64,000 bases of DNA from contig CP136066.1 of the NCBI GenBank assembly GCA_032622095.1, forward strand, positions 108,151,319 to 108,215,318, written 5' to 3'. The notes beneath the pieces are model-generated. The model was not told the origin of the DNA, made no database searches, and saw only the letters and a program-made list of their open reading frames with translations. This stretch comes from Siphonodentalium dalli (Eukaryota > Mollusca > Scaphopoda > Gadilida > Siphonodentaliidae). The translations under genes and the position numbers were made by a program. Shown piece by piece: positions 1 through 11,900 of the stretch (position 1 is the first letter of the stretch; each line of letters starts with the position of its first letter).

Positions 1-422
1 TAAGCACCCCTAAATTACTATTTCTTTGGCTTCGGGGGTCAAAGTTATTTGATTCGAGTCGAGGAACCCACCCTTCAAAGCTCAGAGTGATCATATATCG
101 ATTTTTTGAAGTTTGTTAAATTTTGGAGATGTGGTCCACTTGCTCGAGCTCAAACAGACAAATTGCGGGTGTAAGATGGATAACTCTAAAATCAAGTGGT
201 TACTATTGTTAATAGTAGGCTAACCATTTGATTTTAGAGTTATCCATCTTACACCCGCAATTTGCCTGTTTGAGCTCGAGCAAGTAGACCACATCTCCAA
301 AATTTAATAAACTTCAAATATCGATATCTGATCACTCTGAGCTTTGAAGGGTGGGTTCCTCGACTCGAATCAAATATTTTGTACCCCCGAAGCCAAAGAA
401 ATAGTAATTTAGGGGTGCTTAA
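1..422. repeat. Near-perfect 0.42-kb palindrome at the window edge
   Basis: Arms 1-205 and about 217-421 are reverse complements with only scattered mismatches, around a spacer of about 10 bp. The ends read TAAGCACCCCTAAATTACTA and its complement, so a TTAA-flanked terminus is possible, but the left flank is cut by the window. Probably a young palindromic MITE lying 0.95 kb upstream of the LMAN1 start codon. Confidence 0.9.
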
Positions 423-1220
423 TCGGATTGAGTAGGCCTACTTTTAAAACTTAAACTATATTCAGGCATTATACCGGTATATACAGCATGGCTATACATT
501 TAGAGTAATGCAGTACTTCTAAAAGCTATAGATCTATAGGCATATATGTATAGGCATATGATATTAAATTGTAGGCTTAATTATATATGCGTGCACCACT
601 AATTATGTCAATTAGAAACACACTACATAGGCTAGCTATAATGAGAATAGTTTTACATTAGGCCAATTTTTTTTTTAATGGGCCACATGCAACATTTATT
701 AAGCAAGTATGAGCTCGAGATCGTTCAAAGTTGTCTGTAGTGGAGTATTTTTGGAATGCTCGACAGACGCATGCATGCTAAATTTGCATTTGGAATTGTC
801 GTGCTTTAGATCTTAGATTCTCATTCCGGAGGACGGTCGTTGTTGTTTAAGAACCCTGAACATATAGCCTACCGGTACCGTATATAAAAGTTTTCGGGAT
901 AACCTCACCTCATGTATATAGGGCATCTATAGGGCCTACGTACAGGCCTAAACGTTCACACATAGGCAAGTATAACCGTAATTACAGGACGTATTTTTTT
1001 ATAAGCCCATGTGAAATTGTGTGACTCTATATAGAGGATTGGATATATGGACTTATTAGGCCTACCGGCCATTGCCCGCAGGCATAATAATCGGGTAGGG
1101 TACAGCCTATTAGACACATTTTAATCAGATGAGCGGCAGATATCTTGGAAATAAGAACAATATCTCATCGTCATCAACTCATCACAATCTTGATTATGAT
1201 GACAGGTGATTTATCACTAC
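423..1220. other. Upstream intergenic DNA, no feature recognised
   Basis: AT-rich sequence with many GGCCTA and TATATA words. No open frame or known repeat is supported here. Upstream regulatory sites may exist but cannot be called by eye. Confidence 0.6.
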
Positions 1221-1227
1221 GGTCATT

Positions 1228-1290
1228 CCACGAGTAAGCTTATAAAATTACCCGACCCGGTAGCCAACATTGCATCGAGACGTGTCACTT
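1228..1290 (+). promoter_or_regulatory. Candidate LMAN1 core promoter
   Basis: TATAAAA at 1241-1247 lies about 120 bp upstream of the ATG, so a start near 1270-1290 would give a leader of 80-95 nt; TCACTTT at 1285 is initiator-like. A CCACG at 1228-1232 and a reverse-strand CACGTC (around 1280) resemble half-sites of unfolded-protein-response elements, which control LMAN1 in vertebrates. No full CCAAT-N9-CCACG element is present. Position and motifs only. Confidence 0.4.
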
Positions 1291-1366
1291 TCTCATTAAC
1301 TGTAAAGAGTATTCTCCCTTAGAAATTGCGCTCACACCAGACGGCGTTTATTTACATATCGAAAAG

Positions 1367-1517
1367 ATGAATTTTGTGACTGCTTTTCTCTTCGTTTTGG
1401 CGATTTTTTGTGCATATGCACAAATCCCAAGGCGAAAATTCCAGTATAAACTTAGTTTCAAAGGGCCACATTTAGTTCAGCGAGATCAGTCAATTCCCTT
1501 CTGGGAGTATTTTGGAG
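1367..1517 (+). CDS. LMAN1: LMAN1 exon 1: signal peptide and start of lectin domain
   Basis: Residues 1-50 plus the first base of codon 51. The start ATG at 1367 has A at -3 and is followed by a typical hydrophobic signal sequence (MNFVTAFLFVLAIFCAYA). The first beta-strand of the lectin fold follows (FQYKLSFKGPHL), then a WEYFG stretch found in ERGIC-53 relatives. The donor is GTAAGT at 1518, phase 1. No ATG lies between the candidate TATA box and this start. Confidence 0.95.
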
Positions 1518-4500
1518 GTAAGTAAAACGCGTTTTGGACATTCGCCGGTGATTGACGGAAATTGACAACTTTACACGTGGACAGTTTGTTTACAATATCA
1601 ACAAACATATGCTGCAAATATTCTTACCGCTATGCGACATTAATTGACAATATTCGCCTTTCATAATTTCTAATAGTGCATCAAAATAATATATGTCTTA
1701 TAAGTTTGTAAAATTTCTTGCACTTTAATTATATAGATTTAGACTAAATTAGAGTATTTTAAAACGGCTTACTGAATTTTGCAAAAAATCCCTATTCCAT
1801 TCCAATGCATTCTTTTATATATGAGAGTCTCCCACACGGAGCCTGCCATATATTATATAAGAGAATACATTGGCCTAAGAATATTTACTTTGACCTTGTA
1901 AACCAGTGCATTCTTTTATATAGCGAGGCTCCATACATGTATGGGATAATTAATGCACTGGCAAAGCATCTTTAATGCTGCATCAGCACAGCTCCCATCA
2001 TGGAAGGGTTATATATCCTGTGCCAGCACATTCTCTTATATATGTGGGTCTCCCATAGGGAGCCTCACATAAATAAGTGAATACATTGGCCTAACAATAT
2101 TTACTTTGACATATTGTAAGCCAGTTCATTCTCTTATAAGTTATATATGCGTGGCTCCCAATGGGAGAATGCACTGAAACAGCATCTTTAATGCTGCACC
2201 AGCGCAGCTCCCGTAATGGAATGGTTAAAGATCCTGTACCAGTGCATTCTCTTAAATATGTAAGTCTCCCATATACATTGGCATTGTGTTTTCATAATAT
2301 TTCACCTGAAGCTCCAGTCATGGAAGGGTTAAGATTTTGCGCAGCGCAAATATGTGTGCTTAGCGCAGATAAATTGATAATAATATATTTGCGCTGAAGT
2401 CCAAATGATTTATGCTGAAGCATAAATTTATTATTTGGGCTGAAGCACTAATATGGAATAAATCTGAAAAAGGCTTCTCATACATATGAGAACAAATGTT
2501 ACCATTTTCAATTTAGAACTCAATCCTTTGGGCAGTGAATTGCAGGACCAGCCGAGGGAACTACGTCACAAATCTAATCTCTAAACCGTCAGTTCAGACT
2601 TGCAGTGTCTGAGAGATATCTCTTGCATGAGTTATTGTACTTGAAAACAAGTGAAATGTGTTATTTGCATTTTATGATGAACATCTATCAAATGGTTGAG
2701 GTGTTTTTATTGTTCAAAATCGATACATGTACCTATTTTCCTTGTAAATTTCTGTTTATTATAAATTAGTTTTTAACGATCACTGCTTTTTGAATGTGCA
2801 TTGTGAATTTCCACAGCTCATGTACTGGTTTATCTCATCAGACAAACGTTCATACATGTATATGTTTTAAGCAAATTAAAATCAAAAGCGTTTTGGGTTA
2901 GAAACTTGATTGGTGAAATAGGTTCCTGGCCCTGAATTAGTAATCTGTGTTGTTGTTAAAATTTAAGTTAAAATTATCTTTTTAAAGACTACTGGCCCCT
3001 TTGTGATTTGACTCCACAAAACCATCATCTGTATATGCATTTTCTACTCCAGAAAATAATTAGATCAGACACATGTTGCACAAAAGTGGTTGCTAATAAA
3101 GAGCGTTCTCAATGAGCTTTTGTGATTGTTTTCAGCATATTACTAATGGATCTTTTTGTGGATTTGTGCGATGCCTGTGTTATACTAACATTGGTGATTG
3201 CAAGTATTTTTTGAGGATGACGCAGCCTAGCCACGCAATTGTTGCAAAGTAACGCATTATTAGTAATATGACGCATGTGCTGGTCGTCTAAAGTTATAGT
3301 TATACTAAGTTTTCTTTTCAACATGGTCGCTGCCATCTTGAATTTGATTTGCCGCCATCTTGGAAACATCATTACAATTAAATTTAAACTGCAAAGTTTC
3401 TCTTTTCATATAGCCAACTTAACATAATTTATTTTACATATCTTATACTTTAAACAATGATCAATAGTTAAATCAAAATATCGATAACCGGAAGTGTTGC
3501 TATGCCATTCTAAAAGAATTTTTTTTGATTAGCCACATCGCCAAAACAACATGATTCAAATGTCTTAAATATTTATTTACATCAGTATATTATGGATTAA
3601 TTTGTCTAACATACACCTGGGTAGGTTATTGCAGCTTTAAACACATATTGATGTGCCTGAAGTGTAGAGCCCTGCAAATCAATTTGATGCGATTCGGAAT
3701 CTTTCATCTGATTCGATTTCAATTTGAAATCGTCTATCCTGATTCGAATTGTATCGAGTCATTGGCACCAGTTGCATTCTCATTAATACTTCAATGGACC
3801 ACATTGCTTTGTGGGGAAGATTTATTATGTTTACCAACAGAAATACATGTACATAACATTGTCGTCGACTGAGCTATACTATAGACCACCGAAGCATTGT
3901 AAGACTAAAATAACTGATTTAGAAAAAAGTTCATATATATGTCAAACTTGTGAATGCGATTGCTTTCTGGCTTCAATATTGCTTCTGATACTGTTTCATT
4001 ATTGTACAACAGAGACGACCACAAATAATTTGCACTTAATTGGTTAGATATGCATTTGATCCATTTATAGATAATATTTAATTTGTGTACTGACGATCAT
4101 TTATCGTCTTTAAGAAGTAAACAAACTGATATTGGTATACGGCCACTCAGTCAAGTGATAAATACATCTTCACTATTTATAGTGTGCCTGATGCACTGAT
4201 ACGATTCGAGATTCGATGTGATTCAGAATCATTTGGCTGATTCGATTCGAGATTTGATTCGAAATGTAAATGCCAGATTCGCAGGTCCCTACTGAAGTGG
4301 TACTCTATGTACTGGACCTACTGGTACATTTTTTTCTAAAAGTAGAATGCAGGTCCCATAACCTACTAGTACCCCAGTATATACAGGTAGTTGTAAAATA
4401 TATTATTGTTTGTATTTCAGATGCTATTGCTAGTGATGAGAACATACGACTCACACCATCATTAAGAAGCAAAAAAGGTATGTATTCAAACATTTTACAA

Positions 4501-5879
4501 ATTTAGTTAGTTATTGTCATGGTAATTATGGGGCTCCTGTTGGCTCAGTTGTTATGGTGCATTGCACATTAGGCCAACATAAGCCGTCCAACGATGGCGA
4601 GGCTGGTTCAAATCTCAATAGTTGCAGATTTGTGATGCAAAGGGGAGGTATCTGTAACCTGATTCGTGGGCAAGTTTATCAGTTGCTTTTCGCTGGTTGG
4701 GGGGTTTCTGCATGCATTGGTGTGATTCCCAACTTTGGAAATTAAACCTCTCCGCTGTCTTTTCTCCACCCGAAAACTGACAGTGTCGTGATGATGCTTA
4801 GCTGCTGAAATGACGATAAACCCCAATAAAACCAAATCACTGAGGGAAATTGTAAATCCTGAATGTTTTGTCCAAATCATTTTGATTCATTAGCTGACTT
4901 GTTTTGTTTTTTTATTTATTTTTTTTTAAATTGGTATAGTAGGTGTTCTTATACAATCTGTCACACACTTGAATGCAAGACTTCACAAATTAATGAGTTT
5001 TTTGCGCAATATTTTCAAACCTACGAACAATGACGCAAAAATATGAACCAAAGACAAGAGGAAACTGGTTTTTTTTTGCAATTGACTACTAAACTAAAGT
5101 GTAGATAATATCTTTCAAGGAAATAAACAAGGTCTGTCAAACTATTAATTATGAAGATATAATTCTGTTGTGAATGGTAGCGTAATTTCATGCGAAAGTC
5201 TAGGTAACGAAGATGCGACTGCCAGAAGATTTGTGTGAATCGGGCAATATGTTTACTGTTTTATTCAGAGATCTTCTATAGTAATCTAATCTATGGTATA
5301 TTCTTAATGCTGAATTTATTTTTCAGGATCTGCCTGGTCTAGGAATATGAACAATGCTGAAAATTGGGTTATCGATGTGACATTTAAAGTAACAGGCAGA
5401 GGACGAGTCGGTGCTGATGGACTGGTTAGCATAGTATAATATTACTAGTATAACTAGTATAATTTTGTGACTTCAGATATCAATAGACCACCAACATTTT
5501 GCTCTAGGCCGATATGCTATGGCCAAAATAAATTTGATCTGTGTTTCTGGTATTAAATGGGTCCAATTTCCAAAATAAATTTGGGGACAGTGGACGGTTT
5601 GTCATTTGAGATTTATTTTTCATTTTATGTTGCAAGATGCCATACTATTATAAACTGGTAAAATGAACCCCTGTGAAATGAGAAATCGGTAAAAAATGAA
5701 TTAAATTTGTCATCTAATTAAAATGCATATAGATAAGACAAAGAACAGAATAGTGTTATATTGAAATGAGCTTTCATGACTGGAGTATCAACGGTGATCA
5801 GAAAAAATAAAATGTTTAGCAACATAAACTTCAAAATGAAAAATAGTTTTGGGCACAGCATTTGAGTTCATTGAGTTCA

Positions 5880-5910
<31 letters not shown>

Positions 5911-8900
5911 CTGGAAACACGTATACATCTTATTTTGAACTAAATCCTCTGCTTATATGAGGCCTAAATTAAAAATAGCTGTGGAATATACTTGAGGCAA
6001 TAAATTTCTGTCACTTCAGTAGATATTTCAATAGCTCATCAATTCTGTAAGTGTATATGATTATAATAATTATGCATGTATTAAGATCTTGGCAGATTGC
6101 ACACAATCAAGTGTTGCTTGTGGTATTCTTTCTGCGCTGTTGGTGTGAAAACATGAAGTTGGCTTGTTGCTGAATTACATCCTTCTTCGGGCTTTGTGTT
6201 TTTTGTATTATTGTGTAAATGTGCCAACTATATATGGCGATACTCAATCTTTTCAATCAGAACTGATCTTGAATTGACAATGTTTACTCGAACAGCCTTG
6301 ACAGGTTCCATTTCCAGCATCTTCATCGCTCTTCATACTCTTAAAACGTCTTAAAGGCCCACTTAATTTTGAACCCCCAGATCACATATAAAAAATATAT
6401 ACCATACTATATACTATTTGAAAGAGGAAGCTCCAAAACATTATATTATCAACTTATCCGATGTAATAAACTGTGAACATATTTTAGTTGAGTTACTGAC
6501 ATGTTTTTGTGCTACAGTTTCATTTAGATTGTAGTAAAAAGTGTATTGTTTTCAATGGAAGGGGAATAACTCTATAATTTAAATATAGAGTTATTCCCAT
6601 TCAATTGAAAATACATCTTTAGTTTGAATTCTGTTGCATTCTGGGAGTCATAATGGAGGGGGGAATCATTCTATGATTTCAGCTGTTTTCTATTTCTCTG
6701 TGGGCATCTTCTGAGACAGTTCAAAAGGTGATGAATTATAGTATTTTAATAATATTTTATGGCATAGATTGTTATTAAAACCGTATATCAAGTCACTATA
6801 AACAAAATAATCGGTGACTCGAAAATTAAGTAGGTTTTTAAGTAAACATGCTGCATGCCACGTCCAATTATAATACATTCCTATTCTTGCAATTGATGCC
6901 AGCAATGTGCTCTTTGTGAATGCCTCAATGATAATACGTTATTCTGGTTTGTAGTCAGATGCAGAATTTGTTGTGCCACATGTGATGCTGTCATTATGGC
7001 ACTTTAGTCTATTTATAGCCACGGCGACGCTCTTGTTAATACTTGTGTGAAGGAGTTTTAATCATGTTAATGCATTTTATAGGCTATATGGTATACAGAA
7101 CAGAAGGGTTTCGAAGGCCCAGTATTTGGCAGCAATGACAAATGGAAAGGTCTTGGAATCTTTATGGACTCTTTCGATAATGATGCTCAGGTAATCTTAA
7201 TATTGGAAGCACAACTTCTTGTTGTGGCTTGTCACACCGAGGATAATATAGATAGAATTTGTTAGTATATATAGGTTTTGTACACACCTGGTTATCTACT
7301 ATAGCATATTTTCTACCTTATTCTATGTATTTAACATCTAATTGGTGTTACTGAAAGTATTTATGATAAAAGTTAATTGAAATACTCAATAGGATAAACA
7401 AGTCCTAGAAGAGAAATATTACCACAGTTTATTTGTTACAAAAGGAGTTGATGGGAAATGTGTTGAGATATAAGTTGCAATAAGTTTTGAGTTTATTTGC
7501 AAAAATATATTAACCCGCGAAAGGGTTAATATATCAAATTATCCGTAGAGAGTAAATATCATTACATGAAATGGTGTTCAACAAAATGGGGTATCAGTTA
7601 ACCATTATACATGTTTTATGATTTCAACAAAAAATTTTAAATAAAAATTTATCCGTATATGCTGAAGATTAATTCCTTTCTTTCAGAGAAATAATCCTTA
7701 CGTTATGGCTATGGTGAACGATGGCACTATGGCTTATGATCATAGGAGGTTTGTATTAATTAAATCTAAATCTAAATTGCTTCAAACCACTCATTTGTGT
7801 TCCTAATTATGTTATAATAATTTGTTCATTCACATACAAAGCAATGAACACACCATATTGAGTCAGTGCCTCCATTCATTATGACATACGTATGGTAATG
7901 CCCTAAATAATCGACTCCTTAACCACAGCAGAATTATGGGTAATTTTTCATGATTTAGTCGGAAATATGGCTTGTTGCCATTCATCGGAATGTTCTCAGA
8001 GATTTCTGACTAAATCCTGAAAAATTACCCATAATTCTGATGTGGTTATCGAGTCCATTATTTAGGGCATTACTGTATGCCAGTGCCAGTAATCAAATGG
8101 TTACATTGTGCTCTTTCAGAGGAAGTATATTGTGCTCAGGGGTGGTGCCAGGTTTACCCTGATGCACGGCCTACAGTTCCCAGACATCTGGGCTATAGGA
8201 TCCCTGAAACTACCGGGCTGACCATTGCATATTTCCCAGATGGGGGGGGGGGGGGGGGGGGGGGGGGTAGGTGTGTGTAACCCTTACTACTGGTTCCACC
8301 TCTAATTGTGCTGTTCTGATAATGGTAAATCTGTCATGTGTCACACTTGTGTTCAACCTGATACAATGAAAGGGCTTCCTCTTTAAGGATTTCCATGTAG
8401 GCATGTAGCCGAATTGGTTTTGTCGTTGATGCCACAATCGCAGTATGAGCTAGACCAAGAGATAGTGGGTACGAACCCCGACATAGGCAAAAATTGGGAC
8501 TGAATTTAAAGCTTGGTCTGAGTTGAGGGACATCTCAATGTGCTAATCCGATGGAAACATGGTATTTTCAAAAGAAATGTTAACTCACACACATACAAAG
8601 AAATGAATACATACTGAGCCAGTTCCTCCACCCATTAATATAATATATTATACCATATACTATTGAAAGATAAACTGCTAAACTATTGATATATCAATAT
8701 TTATCCCATATCCATTCCAACAAAAATGACTGTCATGTGTGTTGCACATGGTTTACTACATATTTTCATCCAAACTTCAATGTATTAGGCCAAAAAAAAA
8801 AAAAATTGGGTTCTCAGGCCCCGCCGCATTGAATAAAAAGGGCTGCATTAGGCCTTTTTATTGCAATGTCTGATGTTATGACAAAAAAACTTACGAAAAA

Positions 8901-11900
8901 ATAAATGTGAAAAAACAAAAACAATTTTTTTAAATTTTTTTTTTATTTTATCAACATGTCCATAGCAGATATGTGTTGAATATTAGTGTGCATTGAGCTC
9001 TAACATGTAATGTGTTAAAAAAGTGACTTGCAGGCTTACAACATGAAGTAGATGACTACAGTTAAGAAAATGATTAGCTGAACATCATGCTCTTCTTACA
9101 ATTAGTCATTGTGAACAACTTACACTAATTGTAACTTTATACAATTGAAAGGCACAGGACTAAATTCAGGATCACATATAACAGTAGTTAATGTCAGGGG
9201 CATTATATATTGTTAGGTAATCCCAGTCATACACTGGTAGTACAATGTCATTTTTATATAAGACTAAATGAGTTTATATGTTCCCTCTACCTTTCTGGTT
9301 ATTACTAGACAGAGGAAGGTATCTTTGTCCATGCTTACTATGCGCAGAAAAAAATAAAAATAAAACCCTCCCTCCCTCATTGATTTGAAAAAAAAATTGC
9401 CCGAGAACCAAAACACTTTTTTTTTTGGCCTTACATAAATATATTAATATGTATTGGAAATATAACAGCTGTGTATCTTTATGAAATTTCTTATTTCAGT
9501 GATGGTTCTACCCAACAGTTAGCCGGGTGTCTGAGAGATTACAGAAACAAGCCATTCCCAGTTAAATTACGAGCAGAATACTTTAAAGGATCCCTAACGG
9601 TAAGTGTGTTTACAAGCCGAACAAATAGTGTCTATAGTCTCAAATTAACATTGTTCTTAGTTACTTTTTCCCTTCTCTTCAGTTTCTATATCCCTTAATT
9701 TGCAGAAGATAAAATGCATAATCGAGGTGACTAATGGGTGAACATCACCAACTTCAACTGGAGAACTTCAGTCTAATCATAGGTCTCCATAGCAGTTGAG
9801 GCCTAAGCAGAATGAGGTCCCCAGATGATGCATTATGTGTCACACTAAATCAGGGTTTCCGCTATGGCGGCAGGGGATCCCTTTTTGGGCCACATTCCCC
9901 CAGCCAATTTTTCCCCTTCTGTCATACCACAGGACATATTCCATATGTATACAGGTATAAATATGTTTACTTCTCAATTTCGTTGGGACAGTACTAAGAA
10001 ATTTAAATAGTTGACAACTTTATTTGATTTCTAGCGAGAATACACACTCGGACCGATCTAACACGAACTGAGGAAAACCGACATCGCTAGAACACATGCT
10101 TTGGAGTCCGCTGGTTACGTTGCTGCGGTTAGGTTACGAAAAATGACCGCCGTTAATTTAATCATGTTATATTCCGGTACGTTTTGCATCCAAACTTTCT
10201 GCCGAGTCTTGAATAGTGGTCGTTTAACTTCAACTGGCGTGTTTCCGTATACAGCAATTAATTTTTATCTAATAAATTTTCGATGTTTTACAGTTATTGC
10301 GGTTGATAGCATAGTAACTTAGGTAGAAAATGGATGCAAAACGATCAGCAAATATACTCTCTTTTTCTTCTATTGGCCGATACAACAAAAGTAGGTCCAC
10401 TAGTGTTTCCACGACATTGAAAACATTGACTGCATTTTCCCCTCGGCGGATACAGGACCCGTTCCCCAAAACCTAGCGGAAAGCCTGACTAAATTCACCC
10501 TCTGGGAACGTCATTCTGCAAATGACAGACACGCCATTTGCAGTATTGTTTGTTTATGCTGTAAATGAATACAAATAATTGTACCCCCACTTTTTGAAGA
10601 AAAATTGGAAGTACAGTGGATTGACGTCCTTGTGTCTGTCCGCCCATCTGGGAATATATCTCAGCCATTGGTTATTAGATCTCAACGACATTTGACATGG
10701 GGGCTCATCATCATGACTGCTTTTAAACGAGGGACAAATGACCTTGTTCTCGTTTCCCATTCTAGACTTATCCTTTTTTGTTTGTCTTGTAATCTTGGAT
10801 TTTATCTGTCTGCAGAGATATCTCTGCCGTGGGTTATTTTATCTGGATGATATTTGGTACTTGGAGTTGCCAAATAATCGTGCCTGTCACCCATCGGCCG
10901 ACAGACAAATCAAAGTTTTTTTAGTGTAGATTTGAGATGACTTGCACGTGAAAGTGAAAACGAGTATGTGGCACACCATTTTCAAAATAATGATTCACCG
11001 CATTTCCTTATCTGCATTTCAAGAAATGTCTTGCTATTTTATATTGAGTGTGATTGATCAAAATTACATTTCTTTGCCGTACATAATAGTCATGGAGGAT
11101 TACTATTAATTTATTAATTTTATGTGAAACACTGATCAGCTGAACTTAGTGTCAAGGTGATAATTAGCCAGTATCAGCAAATAGTAAACATGAGCTGCTG
11201 AGGAATGGGGATAAAAACAGACCATCAAACTATCTGTGCTGCTCATGTTTTAAGATTTAAAAGTGCATGTAAATTAACCCTTTCATGATGGCAGCTGCGC
11301 TAGCGCAGCATTAAAGATCCTGTGCCAGTGCTTTCTCTTATATATGTGAGTCTCCCGTAGGGAACGTCATATATATAAGAGAATGCACTGGCTTACAAGG
11401 TCAAGGGAAATATTGTTAGGCCAATGTATTCTCTTATATATGCTAGGCTCCCAGGAAACTTGCAAATATAAGAGAATGGATCATAGCACAGGGTTTTTGC
11501 CAAACTTCAGGAAGCTCCAGTCATAGAAAGATTATCGAATAATATGCTTATTTCAATGCAGATCATATAATTATAGATCAATCATTTGATTAGTCGCTGA
11601 TTTTAAATTAGTTGATTCCTTGTGATTCATTTGTAGGGATAGGTTGTACTTATTAGCACATGAATAAACAAATCCAATGTATACTTTTATATAACTTTAG
11701 GAACAATATACAGAATAGGCCTAAGGCCAACAAAATGTAATGTTTCTGGTAGCCCACCCACCCCTACTCCAGAACTCTGCCACTACTAATTTTAACGACC
11801 CCCAAAAAAAGACTGTTTATAGACATCAGAGCGTAATAAAAATTTGATGATAAGTCGACGATCTGCATTATTTAAACCAGAAGTCGTTGCTTTAAGATGG

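Noticed and set aside
8077-8280. Open frame ending in poly-Gly
   Set aside because: The Gly run is a translation of the poly-G tract, and the frame covers the end of a MITE.
4528-8480. tRNA genes at 4541-4616 and 8405-8479
   Set aside because: A and B boxes are present, but no cloverleaf with a sensible anticodon arm and acceptor stem can be formed; they fit SINE heads.
10101-10469. CG-richer block as a possible exon
   Set aside because: Exons 6 and 7 join in phase without it, and no known LMAN1 sequence is missing between residues 192 and 193.
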